Part shown: one piece after another, positions 48,069 through 56,486 of the stretch
Layout: each line of letters starts with the position of its first letter
Numbering within the stretch: the first letter of the stretch is position 1
Source of the DNA: Geobacter sp. DSM 9736
GTDB taxonomy: Bacteria; Desulfobacterota; Desulfuromonadia; Geobacterales; Geobacteraceae
Length of the DNA: 64,000 nt
NCBI RefSeq assembly: GCF_900187405.1
Contig: NZ_LT896716.1
Coordinates: 1,178,001 to 1,242,000, forward strand
Direction of reading: 5' to 3'
The notes under the pieces: generated by a model
The model's database searches: none
What the model saw: the letters and a program-made list of their open reading frames with translations, nothing else
What the model was told of the DNA's origin: nothing
Position numbers and translations under genes: made by a program

Positions 48069-49871
48069 TTACTTGTCCTCGACCCGCAGGATGGCAAGGA
48101 ACGCTTCCTGAGGAAGTTCCACGTTCCCCACGTTCTTCATCCGCTTCTTCCCTTCCTTCTGCTTCTCGAGCAGTTTACGCTTCCTGGTGATATCACCGCC
48201 GTAGCACTTTGCGAGCACGTCCTTTCGCATCGCCTTCACCGTCTCCCGCGCTATCACCTTGTTACCGATGGCAGCCTGGATCGCCACCTCAAACATCTGC
48301 CGAGGGATTAGCTCCTTCATCTTCGAGACCAGGTCTCGTCCGCGGAAGTAGGCCTTTTCTTTGTGGATGATGAGCGAGAGAGCGTCCACAGCTTCTCCGT
48401 TGATGAGGATGTTCATCCGCACCAGGTCGCTCTGCCGGTAGTCGAGCTGCTCGTAGTCGAGGGATGCGTAGCCCTTGGTGATCGACTTCAGGCGGTCGTA
48501 GAAGTCCAGGACCACCTCGTTCAAGGGGAGTTCGTAAACGATCATCACCCGGGTGGGGGTGAGGTACTTGATCTCCCGCTGAATCCCCCGCTTCTCCTCG
48601 CATAGCGCGAGAATCCCCCCGACGTATTCATTGGGGGCGTGGATGGAGGCGAGGATGAAAGGCTCCTCGAGGTAATCGATCTCCTGCACCGGCGGGAGCA
48701 GGTTGGCGCTCTCGATGGTGATTACCTGCCCCCCCACTTTATGAACGCGGTAGACGACGGTGGGAGCGGTGGTGATCAGCTCCAGGTTGAACTCACGCTC
48801 TAGCCGCTCCTGGATGATCTCCATATGGAGAAGGCCAAGGAAGCCGCAACGAAAGCCGAACCCGAGGGCGAGCGAAGTCTCCGGCTCGTAGGAGAAGGAG
48901 GAGTCATTCAACTTCAGCTTGGCAAGGGCGTCCCGAAGCTGCTCGTATTGGACCGTGTCGATGGGGTAAAGACCGGAGAACACCATCGGCTTCACTTCCT
49001 TGAAGCCGTCGAGAGGCGCCCCGCACTGCCGGTGGAAATGGGTGACGGTATCACCTACCTTGGCGTCCTTCACCTCCTTGATGCCGGCGATGATGAAGCC
49101 GACCTCTCCCGCAGAAAGCTCTGGCACCTCCCGCATCACCGGGGCAAAGACCCCCACCTTGAGCGCCTCGTAGCTGCTGCCGGTGGACATGAGAAGGATT
49201 TTGTCCCCCTTCTTGAGCACCCCGTCGATGAGACGGATGAGAATGATCACCCCCTGGTACTGGTCGTACCAGGAATCGAAAAGGAGCGCCTTGAGGGGCT
49301 TCTCCCGTTCTCCCGAAGGCGATGGAATTTTCCGCACGATCTCCTCAAGGATCTCCCGGGTGCCGATGCCCTCCTTGGCGCTCGCGTGGACGGCATCGTG
49401 GGCGTCGAGACCGATGATCTCCTCGATCTCCTGCTGGACCCGCTCCGGGTCGGCAGCGGGAAGGTCGATCTTGTTGAGAACCGGGAAAACCTCGAGGTTG
49501 TTGTCGATGGCGAGGTAAACGTTGGCGAGGGTCTGGGCCTCTACCCCCTGTGAGGCGTCTACCACGAGGAGCGCACCCTCGCAGGCGGCAAGGGAGCGGG
49601 AGACCTCATAGGTGAAGTCAACGTGGCCGGGGGTGTCGATCAGGTTGAGGATGTACTCTTTCCCGTCGTCAGCCCGGTAGGTCAGCCGCACCGTCTGCGC
49701 CTTGATGGTGATGCCTCGTTCCCGCTCCAGGTCCATCTTGTCGAGGAACTGGTCCTGCTTCTCCCGGTCGGAGAGCGCCCCGGTGTACTCTAGAAGCCGA
49801 TCGGCGAGGGTGGACTTGCCATGGTCAATGTGCGCGATTATGGAAAAATTGCGAATGCGTTCTAGGCTCAT
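48069..49871 (-). CDS. lepA: Elongation factor 4 (LepA)
   Basis: The 600-aa ribosomal GTPase has G1 [14 protein letters not shown]3 DTPGHVDF and G4 NKIDLP, and the LepA-specific C-terminal domain ending in [11 protein letters not shown]. It promotes back-translocation or ribosome assembly. It precedes lepB and is divergent from yhbY. Confidence 0.98.
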   Translation of the reverse strand: MSLERIRNFSIIAHIDHGKSTLADRLLEYTGALSDREKQDQFLDKMDLERERGITIKAQTVRLTYRADDGKEYILNLIDTPGHVDFTYEVSRSLAACEGALLVVDASQGVEAQTLANVYLAIDNNLEVFPVLNKIDLPAADPERVQQEIEEIIGLDAHDAVHASAKEGIGTREILEEIVRKIPSPSGEREKPLKALLFDSWYDQYQGVIILIRLIDGVLKKGDKILLMSTGSSYEALKVGVFAPVMREVPELSAGEVGFIIAGIKEVKDAKVGDTVTHFHRQCGAPLDGFKEVKPMVFSGLYPIDTVQYEQLRDALAKLKLNDSSFSYEPETSLALGFGFRCGFLGLLHMEIIQERLEREFNLELITTAPTVVYRVHKVGGQVITIESANLLPPVQEIDYLEEPFILASIHAPNEYVGGILALCEEKRGIQREIKYLTPTRVMIVYELPLNEVVLDFYDRLKSITKGYASLDYEQLDYRQSDLVRMNILINGEAVDALSLIIHKEKAYFRGRDLVSKMKELIPRQMFEVAIQAAIGNKVIARETVKAMRKDVLAKCYGGDITRKRKLLEKQKEGKKRMKNVGNVELPQEAFLAILRVEDK

Positions 49872-49992
49872 ATACTCACTTTGTCGTAAGGTGCAACGTT
49901 GGAAGATATAACAAGTACGTAGGCGTGTAAAGGAAAATGAGGCTGCCGCCCGGCTTGTGACGGGCGCCCGCGGGTAATGCGACCTGCCCTTG

Positions 49993-50021
49993 TTGCCATA
50001 TAGGCAAGAGCGTGGTATAGG
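49993..50021 (+). promoter_or_regulatory. Possible sigma-70-type promoter of yhbY
   Basis: TTGCCA and TATAGG lie 17 bp apart, 30 bp before the yhbY start codon. Confidence 0.45.
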
Positions 50022-50051
50022 TCACCTACCATGGGAAAGGAAGGACGATAA

Positions 50052-50342
50052 ATGTTAAGCGGTAAGCAGAAACGGTTCCTGAGAGGGCTCGGCCATTCCC
50101 TCAAGCCTGTTATTCTTGTCGGAAAGGGAGAGGTAGATGAGGGGCTCATTGCTGAGACAGGTGAGGCACTCGCTTTTCATGAGCTGATAAAGGTCAAGGT
50201 GCTCGAAAGCTGCCTGATGGAGAAAACAGAGGTGGCTCAGGCCATTGCCGTAGCGTGCGGAGCTGAGGTTGCCCAGATCCTCGGCCGCACCATCCTGCTC
50301 TACAAACAGAGCAAGGAACGGAAGATTGAACTTCCACGGTAA
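50052..50342 (+). CDS. yhbY: CRM-domain RNA-binding protein YhbY
   Basis: The 96-aa protein is a single CRS1/YhbY domain with the signature LSGKQKRFLRGLGHSLKPVI, the GxxG-like LVGKGEVDEGL and KVLESC. It binds pre-50S ribosomes. An aaggac ribosome-binding site is present, and a perfect terminator follows. Confidence 0.95.
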   Translation: MLSGKQKRFLRGLGHSLKPVILVGKGEVDEGLIAETGEALAFHELIKVKVLESCLMEKTEVAQAIAVACGAEVAQILGRTILLYKQSKERKIELPR

Positions 50343-50345
50343 AGA

Positions 50346-50371
50346 AAGGCGGAGCTCCCGCTCCGCCTTTT
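50346..50371. terminator. Intrinsic terminator after yhbY
   Basis: An 11-bp stem aaaggcggagc / gctccgccttt with loop tccc and TTTT. It also ends the convergent exported-protein transcript. Confidence 0.88.
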
Positions 50372-50375
50372 CTGG

Positions 50376-51005
50376 TCAGTCGTCGTCACGACCATGTTTG
50401 TGACGCTTACGTTCTTGCTTCTCCGCTTGCTTGATTTCCTTCCAGTTCTGGTGGTCGCCCCTGCGCCGGTCCTTCCAGTGGTCGTCATGATCGCCTCTGC
50501 GGCGGTCCTTGGAATGATCATGGTCATGCCTGCGATGTTCCCTCCACTCGGGACGGAAGTGACGGCCACGATAACGGTCCCTGTCGACTTCGTAGATGCG
50601 GACCTCCTGGTCGCGATAAGCTCGTATCCGGTCGAACTTGTGCCGGCGAAGCCCCGGGGGTAGGTGCTTGTATTTGACCCGCATCCACGGTCCGTCATAG
50701 TAGGATGCCCGGTACCAGCCGTTGTCTCTGTAGAGATAATAGGCCCCCGATACATAGAAAAGGTCGTAAGGTACGCCCACCGCAACGTAGAAACCAAGGC
50801 TGGGCGGAATGATGAACTCCGGAGGCTCCTCGATCACCACCACCGGCGGGGGTGCGGAAACAACAACGGGGGGCTGAGAGATCACCACAGGAGGGGGTGC
50901 GGAGGGTCGGTTTCCAACACTGACGTTAACGTCGAAACCGACATCCGATGCGTGGAGGGGGGCTGCGCAGAGCAGCAGGAGGGGGATAAGCGCTGCTTTC
51001 TTCAT
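50376..51005 (-). CDS. Exported basic/His-rich protein under riboswitch control
   Basis: The 209-aa protein has a signal peptide (MKKAALIPLLLLCAAPLHAS). A Pro/Val-rich linker follows, then a short core (VGVPYDLFYVSGAYYLYRDN, GWYRASYYDGPW) and a long Lys/Arg/His/Asp tail (residues ~125-209, e.g. KDRRRGDHDDHWKDRRRGD). It resembles small secreted proteins of Geobacter with a YXXXW-type core but no known role. Its mRNA begins with a cGAMP-type riboswitch, so it is presumably made only when cGAMP is present. The ribosome-binding site aggag lies 6 nt before the ATG. Confidence 0.78.
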   Translation of the reverse strand: MKKAALIPLLLLCAAPLHASDVGFDVNVSVGNRPSAPPPVVISQPPVVVSAPPPVVVIEEPPEFIIPPSLGFYVAVGVPYDLFYVSGAYYLYRDNGWYRASYYDGPWMRVKYKHLPPGLRRHKFDRIRAYRDQEVRIYEVDRDRYRGRHFRPEWREHRRHDHDHSKDRRRGDHDDHWKDRRRGDHQNWKEIKQAEKQERKRHKHGRDDD

Positions 51006-51050
51006 CTGGTCTCCTTTCTGTCATTCCCCGACTGCGTTTGCCGGAAAATG

Positions 51051-51095
51051 AAAAGCCGGGGCTAAAATATCGGTGGATATTTCGGCAACCCGGCT
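51051..51095 (-). terminator. Riboswitch-controlled terminator
   Basis: On the minus strand agccggg pairs with ccccggct and gaaatatc with gatatttt, followed by TTTTC. The 5' arm overlaps the 3' end of the aptamer (51076-51095), so the terminator and the bound aptamer are mutually exclusive. Confidence 0.8.
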
Positions 51096-51160
51096 GTCTC
51101 CTTGAGACCCTGTAGGCTTTCCGCCCCTCCCTCACAGGAGGTTTAGTATTATCGTGTATC
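51076..51160 (-). ncRNA. GEMM-Ib riboswitch aptamer (3',3'-cGAMP class)
   Basis: Read on the minus strand the sequence follows the GEMM-I aptamer order: P1 (gata / tatc), the conserved aaacc, P2 cctcct closed by the GNRA-type loop gtga, then ggaaagcc, P3 (gtctc / gagac) and agccgggttgccg. At the position equivalent to G20 of Vc2 it has A, the determinant of the cGAMP (Ib) subclass. It closely resembles the Geobacter metallireducens riboswitch used in structural work. Ligand binding should free the gene from the terminator. Confidence 0.92.
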
Positions 51161-51249
51161 ACCTTGCGGCTTTTGTTTATGTCGGATTGTAGATACTCCG
51201 AGTCGAGTCGCGAAGTCAAGGGTAAATTGCCGAACGGAAAGGGAGCGTA

Positions 51250-51444
51250 ATGAAAGAGGTGTATGTCGACCGGGAACAGTGCATCAGCTGCGGGCTCTGT
51301 GTTTCCCTCGTGCCGGAGGTCTTCCGGTTCGAAGAGGATAAGTCCATTGCCCACGACCCGCACGGGGCACCCGAGAACCGGATCCAGGAATGCGTCGACG
51401 GCTGCCCTGTCTCGGCCATCCATTGGCGGGAGGAGCAGGAATAA
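51250..51444 (+). CDS. Single-cluster 4Fe-4S ferredoxin
   Basis: The 64-aa protein has ECISCGLC-type ligands (EQCISCGLCVSL) and the distal ECVDGCPVSAIHW. It resembles mono-cluster ferredoxins of the Pyrococcus/Thermotoga type. A ribosome-binding site (aaggg-agcg) precedes the ATG. It is divergent from the riboswitch gene. Its electron partner is unknown. Confidence 0.9.
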   Translation: MKEVYVDREQCISCGLCVSLVPEVFRFEEDKSIAHDPHGAPENRIQECVDGCPVSAIHWREEQE

Positions 51445-51480
51445 GGTGCTCCGTTAGAACATCCGCCAGAAATCCAGGTC

Positions 51481-51595
51481 GCTCGAAAACAGCCAGGTCG
51501 TCGCACCCGCAGAAAGCCCCGCGGAGGCGTAGCAATGCTACGCTGCACAAGCCGGCTTTCGAGGACGGCGGCGAAATGGCTTTTTTTCAGCAACA
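51481..51595 (-). repeat. Dispersed palindromic repeat, copy D
   Basis: A 115-bp reverse copy (aaaacagccaggtcgtcgc ... tggctttttttcagcaac) between the convergent ferredoxin and dgt genes. One terminal arm is shortened. Confidence 0.75.
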
Positions 51596-51600
51596 TACTT

Positions 51601-52767
51601 CTAGACCGGCTCGTACGGTTCGTAGAGGCGTTTGTACTCATCAAGCGCGAACCGGTCCGTCATCCCCGCGATATAGTCACAGATAACACGTTCCCGCCCT
51701 ACGTCCTCCATTTTCCTGAGATACTTCCTTGGCAGAAGTGTCGGGTGCTTTACATAGGTTTCGAATAGCTGTACTAGGTACCGCTCAGCTTTGACCCGCA
51801 TACGCTCCACCTTGAAGTGGCGGTAGAGGTTCTCCAGAAGAAACCGCTTAAGCTCCCTGTTTTTGGCGGCCATGGAGGAACTGAAGCTGACTACCTGGCG
51901 GTTTACGCGGCGAAGGTCCTCAAGAGAAGATATTTGGTTATCCTTCAGGTTCTGAAGCGTTACCTGTGTCAGGTCCTTGATAAACATACCTATCATCGCG
52001 CTTATCGTCTGATGCTTCATCCGCTCTGGATCCAGCCCGGGATAATTTGCAGCAACCATACCTGCAGCCTCATGCCACAGCTGGACCTGCTCCAGTTGGG
52101 CCATGGATATATAGCCGGACTTGAGCCCGTCGTCGATGTCATGGTTGTTGTATGCTATTTCATCGGCGTAGTTGATCAATTGGGCCTCGACAGTTGGCAC
52201 CACGCCCGGGAGGAATTCACCTATGCTTTCGACAGGCCTGTCATAAGGAGAGGAATGCTTGATGATGCCTTCCCGCACCTCCCAGGAAAGATTCAGTCCG
52301 TTGAAACCCGGGTAGCGCTCCTCCAGTTCGTCTACAACCCGCAGCGACTGCAGGTTGTGTTCGAACCCACCATAACCCTCCATCAGCCGGTTCAGAACCT
52401 CTTCACCAGTGTGACCGAAGGGAGTGTGTCCAAGATCGTGTGCAAGAGCAAGCGCCTCAGTGAGCTCTTCATTGATCTTCAATCTCCGGGCAATGGCTTT
52501 GCCTATCTGAGCTACCTCTAGAGAATGAGTAAGCCGGGTGCGGTAATAGTCCCCCTCATGGTTGACAAAGACCTGGGTTTTATATTCTAGCCTGCGGAAT
52601 GCGGCACAATGGATGATCCGGTCACGGTCACGCTCAAATGCTGGACGCTGGTCCCGAAACATCTCCCGGTGTTTTCTTCCGCGGGAAAACACGCTCCGGG
52701 CTGCATAACCTGCCAGGTCGGGACGCTCCATGGCGGCCTCTTCAAAAATTTCATTTTCCTCGGTCAT
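51601..52767 (-). CDS. dgt: dGTP triphosphohydrolase-like protein
   Basis: The 388-aa HD enzyme removes triphosphate from dGTP (or other dNTPs). HD-domain signatures include RLTHSLEVAQIGKAIARRL and LALAHDLGHTPFGHTGEEVL, then the NYADEIAYNNHD motif. It has the length of the shorter, class-II-like dGTPase group. Its end lies next to a dispersed repeat. Confidence 0.94.
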   Translation of the reverse strand: MTEENEIFEEAAMERPDLAGYAARSVFSRGRKHREMFRDQRPAFERDRDRIIHCAAFRRLEYKTQVFVNHEGDYYRTRLTHSLEVAQIGKAIARRLKINEELTEALALAHDLGHTPFGHTGEEVLNRLMEGYGGFEHNLQSLRVVDELEERYPGFNGLNLSWEVREGIIKHSSPYDRPVESIGEFLPGVVPTVEAQLINYADEIAYNNHDIDDGLKSGYISMAQLEQVQLWHEAAGMVAANYPGLDPERMKHQTISAMIGMFIKDLTQVTLQNLKDNQISSLEDLRRVNRQVVSFSSSMAAKNRELKRFLLENLYRHFKVERMRVKAERYLVQLFETYVKHPTLLPRKYLRKMEDVGRERVICDYIAGMTDRFALDEYKRLYEPYEPV

Positions 52768-52914
52768 GGGGCGTATTTAAACCCGCTCTCCGTGGGGTGT
52801 CAACCCCAAACTTCCCCTTGACTAGCTTGAATTGACATGGTAGCTTTTACTACTTTTGAAAATTTTCATAAATCCGGGAGCAGTGCCTAAAGCCTGACAG
52901 GCATACATCCTTAC

Positions 52915-54012
52915 ATGATGAACGACAGCCTACTTGCACGAGTTCCGGATATAGTGAAAAGCCGACTCGGCTCTTCAAGCCCTCTATGCCTTCTTAACGG
53001 CAATGACATTTTCGGCGCCATCGGTCAGATCAACATGATCGTGATGGCATGCAATCCCCGGATAAGGCACGTTATACCCGGCATCATGCAGGCTGCTGAG
53101 GAACTTGACGCCATCCTCGCCTTTGAACTCACGAAATCGGAAGGTGGCATCGACGGAGGATATACGGGCATGACGCCCGAAACCTTCTTCAGCACCATTG
53201 TCGAGTATGCGGGTTCTACGAATTTCACCAAACCATTCCTCGTTCACGCCGACCACATCACCATCAAGAACACTACGGATACCGAACTGGAATCCGCACG
53301 CCTGCTAATCGATGCGCAGATCAAAGCCGGCTTCACCTCCTTTGCCCTGGACGCATCCTTCAATCCGCTTCACGAGAACATTGACATAATCGCAGACCTG
53401 GCTGCTCCCATCATTGCAGCAGGGTATTCCCTCGAAGTTGAACTTGGTGAAGTGAAGCCGGTCGGCAGCAATTCCGAGCTGACTTCTGTTGAAGAAACAG
53501 AAGCCTTTCTCGAAGGCCTCGCCGCACGGGGCATTAAACCACGTCTTCTTGCAATCGACAACGGATCCAAAACCGGGAACTATATAGAAGGTCAAATAGT
53601 AAACATAGACCTGGAACGGACCAAGCAGATCCACACGGTAGCAGAATCCTACGGCGTGTCGGGTCTGGTTCAGCATGGAATTACCGGTACTCCCATCCGT
53701 ATCGTGGGGAAGCTGGCCGAATATGGAATCAGAAAGGGGAATATCGGAACCCTGTGGCAGAATGTTGCCCATGCCGGACTTCCCCTCGATCTTATGGACG
53801 CTATGCGGCAATGGGCGCGCGATCACAAGCAGGACATAAAATACGCAACGAGGCTGTTCAAGGATCAAATAGATGCCATCCCCGAGGAGAATGCGCGGCT
53901 GATTCACGAGATGGCGTATCGGGAAGCGAAGGAGTTTCTCACCGCATTCGGCGCCAAGGGAAGTGCCTCGCGGCTCGCGATTGCTTTAAAGGATTCGTCT
54001 TGCGGATTGTAG
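52915..54012 (+). CDS. Class II fructose/tagatose-bisphosphate aldolase-like protein
   Basis: The 365-aa protein belongs to the class II aldolase family. It has the Zn-ligand segment PFLVHADHITIKN near residue 100, another in SLEVELGEVKPVG, and GLVQHGITGTPI with a metal-binding His. A catalytic Asp/Glu is in LDASFNPL. The family cleaves fructose-1,6- or tagatose-1,6-bisphosphate, but this divergent form may act on a different ketose. The first ATG of the adjoining pair is used. It overlaps the rsmD start. Confidence 0.88.
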   Translation: MMNDSLLARVPDIVKSRLGSSSPLCLLNGNDIFGAIGQINMIVMACNPRIRHVIPGIMQAAEELDAILAFELTKSEGGIDGGYTGMTPETFFSTIVEYAGSTNFTKPFLVHADHITIKNTTDTELESARLLIDAQIKAGFTSFALDASFNPLHENIDIIADLAAPIIAAGYSLEVELGEVKPVGSNSELTSVEETEAFLEGLAARGIKPRLLAIDNGSKTGNYIEGQIVNIDLERTKQIHTVAESYGVSGLVQHGITGTPIRIVGKLAEYGIRKGNIGTLWQNVAHAGLPLDLMDAMRQWARDHKQDIKYATRLFKDQIDAIPEENARLIHEMAYREAKEFLTAFGAKGSASRLAIALKDSSCGL

Positions 54013-54593
54013 CGGGATCCGCCAAAGGAAGAAAACTGCTCGTCCCGAAGGGACAGCGGGTGAGGCCTACGGCTGACAGGGTGAAAGAAGCTGTATTCAG
54101 CATCTTGAAAACCCTCCTGGGCGATCTCGACGGCTGCCGGGTCCTCGACATCTTCGCCGGAACCGGCAACCTGGGAATAGAAGCATTGAGCCGTGGTGCA
54201 GCAAGTGCGGTCTTTATCGACAATCACCGAGAATCCGCATTGACGATCGAGAAGAACATCAGATTAGCCGGGTTCAGCGAAAAATGTCGGATAATTCAGA
54301 GCGACGCACTCCGAGCTCTTCAGGCGATTGAAAAGGAGAGAATCCGCTTCCGACTCGTCTTTCTGGACCCTCCTTACCGAATTGGATTTGCGGAGAAGGT
54401 ACTCAACCACCTGGGCACTTCGACTGTAATCGAACCCGGGGCTGTTATCGTAACTGAGCATTCGCTACAGGAGAACCTCCAGGACCGTTTCGGAAACCTG
54501 CAGAAGTTCGATGCACGCACATATGGCGACACAGCACTCTCCTTCTTCAGCCCTGAGGAAAGAGAAGAATTCCCCGTTGCCGACGAGACCTGA
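54000..54593 (+). CDS. rsmD: 16S rRNA (guanine(966)-N2)-methyltransferase
   Basis: The 197-aa enzyme methylates G966 of 16S rRNA. The N-terminal LRIVAGSAKGRKLLVP, the SAM motif VLDIFAGTGNLGIEAL and the catalytic VFLDPPYRIG are all seen. The start is a TTG at 54000 with aaagga upstream, inside the end of the aldolase gene; the longer frame upstream has no RsmD-like sequence. It precedes coaD, a common order. Confidence 0.94.
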   Translation: MRIVAGSAKGRKLLVPKGQRVRPTADRVKEAVFSILKTLLGDLDGCRVLDIFAGTGNLGIEALSRGAASAVFIDNHRESALTIEKNIRLAGFSEKCRIIQSDALRALQAIEKERIRFRLVFLDPPYRIGFAEKVLNHLGTSTVIEPGAVIVTEHSLQENLQDRFGNLQKFDARTYGDTALSFFSPEEREEFPVADET

Positions 54594-54617
54594 CCTTATC
54601 TACCACGAGGGGCACCA

Positions 54618-55109
54618 ATGCCGAGAAAGATAGCTGTCTATCCCGGGTCATTCGATCCGATCACGTACGGGCATCTCGACATCATCAACCGGGGGTTGAG
54701 GATATTCGACAAAGTCATTATTGCCGTCGCTCGTAACTCGGCGAAAAACTCACTCTTCACCATCGAAGAACGCGTCGACCTGATCAACGATGTCCTCGCC
54801 GACAACGACAGGGCAATTGTTGACACCTTTGACGGCCTTCTGGTAGACTACGTCCTCGCTCATCAGGCCACTGTGATCATCCGGGGGCTCCGGGCCGTAT
54901 CCGACTTCGAGTACGAGTTCCAGATCGCTCAAATGAACCGCAGCATTTCTCAGCATGTGGAGACGCTGTTCATGATGACCTCCGTCCCCTACAGCTACCT
55001 TTCATCATCCATCGTAAAGGAAGTAAGTTCGCTTGACGGGCCGGTCGAAGCCCTTGTGCCGCCCGTTGTTAAAAAAGCGCTGGATGACAAATTCCGTTCC
55101 CTTAAATAA
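54618..55109 (+). CDS. coaD: Phosphopantetheine adenylyltransferase
   Basis: The 163-aa nucleotidyltransferase makes dephospho-CoA. It has the T/HxGH-type ATP motif SFDPITYGHLDII, the ISSTxIR-like SYLSSSIVKEVSS and RGLRAVSDFEYEFQIAQMNR. It follows rsmD. The window also contains coaX, so two steps of CoA synthesis are here, though about 44 kb apart. Confidence 0.98.
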   Translation: MPRKIAVYPGSFDPITYGHLDIINRGLRIFDKVIIAVARNSAKNSLFTIEERVDLINDVLADNDRAIVDTFDGLLVDYVLAHQATVIIRGLRAVSDFEYEFQIAQMNRSISQHVETLFMMTSVPYSYLSSSIVKEVSSLDGPVEALVPPVVKKALDDKFRSLK

Positions 55110-55176
55110 TCCAGAATAGGTTAATAACGAGAAGGACTACCCCCGGGGTCGCCCCCCACACAACAAGGAGGTAACA

Positions 55177-56370
55177 ATGAAACTTGCAGATCGTGTTAAC
55201 AAGATCCAGCCTTCCCCGACGCTGGCAATAGATGCCAAGGCAAAAGCCCTCAAGGCTCAGGGTGTCGACGTGGTTGGATTCGGAGCCGGTGAACCGGATT
55301 TCGACACTCCCGTAAATATAAAGGAAGCCGGTAAAAAGGCCATCGATGCAGGATTCACAAAATATACTCCGGTCGGCGGAACCGATGAACTTAAAGATGC
55401 AATCATCGCAAAGATGAAGAAGGACCACGGGCTGGAGTATACCAGGGATGAAATTTCCGTCGCCTGCGGCGCAAAGCACACACTCTACAACATCTCTCAG
55501 GCACTCATTCAGGAAGGGGATGAAGTAATCATACCCGCCCCTTACTGGGTATCGTACCCGGACCAAGTGGTACTTGCCGGCGGAACCCCCGTCTTCATCG
55601 AAACCGGAGAGGAAACAGCATTCAAAATCACGCCGGCCCAGCTCGAAAAAGCTATCACGCCCCGCACTAAAGCCCTTATCCTCAACTCCCCCTGCAACCC
55701 CACGGGCACCAGCTACACCCAGGAGGAGCTGAAGGCCATCGGCCAGGTCTGCCTGAAGTACGATTTTCTTATCATTTCTGATGATATTTATGAGCGGCTC
55801 ATCTACGACGGAATCACCTTCAGCAATATCGCACAGGTTGTGCCGGAGCTTAAGCCCCGCACCGTCGTAGTCAACGGCGTCTCAAAGACCTACTCCATGA
55901 CCGGGTGGCGTATTGGCTACGCCTGCGGACCCAAGGAGCTCATGGCCGCTATGACGAAAATGCAGTCCCAGTCGACCTCCAACCCCACCTCCATCGCCCA
56001 GAAAGCGTCGGTTGAAGCCATCGCCGGTTCCCAGGATGCAGTTGCCGAAATGGTGAAAGAGTTCGAAAAACGACGTACATACATAGTCGAGCGGCTCAAC
56101 GCCATGCCGGGGGTCACCTGCTTCAAATCAACAGGCGCATTCTATGTTTTTCCGAACTTCTCAGGTGTCTACGGGAAAAGTTTCAACGGAAAGAAAATCA
56201 GCAATTCTTCCGATTTTGCAGCCTATCTTCTGGAAGAAGCCAAAGTGGCCCTGGTACCTGGAGTAGCGTTCGGAGCCGATAGGTACGCCCGCCTATCTTA
56301 TGCAATCAGCATGGAGAATATCAAAAAAGGTATGGACCGGATCGAAGAAGCCATCAAAAATTTATCCTGA
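55177..56370 (+). CDS. aspC: Class I aspartate aminotransferase
   Basis: The 397-aa PLP enzyme has the class I signatures VGFGAGEPDFDTP, NSPCNPTG, SDDIYERL and the PLP-Lys in NGVSKTYSMTGWRIGYACG (about residue 234). Members of this group transfer the amino group of aspartate or prephenate. An ideal aaggaggtaa site precedes the ATG, and a strong terminator follows. Confidence 0.94.
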   Translation: MKLADRVNKIQPSPTLAIDAKAKALKAQGVDVVGFGAGEPDFDTPVNIKEAGKKAIDAGFTKYTPVGGTDELKDAIIAKMKKDHGLEYTRDEISVACGAKHTLYNISQALIQEGDEVIIPAPYWVSYPDQVVLAGGTPVFIETGEETAFKITPAQLEKAITPRTKALILNSPCNPTGTSYTQEELKAIGQVCLKYDFLIISDDIYERLIYDGITFSNIAQVVPELKPRTVVVNGVSKTYSMTGWRIGYACGPKELMAAMTKMQSQSTSNPTSIAQKASVEAIAGSQDAVAEMVKEFEKRRTYIVERLNAMPGVTCFKSTGAFYVFPNFSGVYGKSFNGKKISNSSDFAAYLLEEAKVALVPGVAFGADRYARLSYAISMENIKKGMDRIEEAIKNLS

Positions 56371-56401
56371 TATGCTGAAGTTTTTCATAACTTAGACGAT
56401 G

Positions 56402-56439
56402 AAATGCGGGTGAATCATTTTTTCACCCGCATTTTTTTT
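56402..56439 (+). terminator. Intrinsic terminator of aspC
   Basis: A stem of about 12 bp (aaatgcgggtgaa / ttcacccgcatttt) is followed by eight T. Confidence 0.88.
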
Positions 56440-56486
56440 GCCGCCCCCGCCTATCCGGCGCAACAGACTCTCGATGAGGCCCAAGC

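Noticed and set aside
51043-51160. Leader as a cobalamin or molybdenum riboswitch
   Set aside because: The ordered GEMM-I blocks and tetraloop fit far better, and no cobalamin-box or Moco pattern is visible.
53754-53999. In-phase 5' extension of rsmD
   Set aside because: It lies in the aldolase gene in another frame and has no RsmD-like residues before the TTG start.
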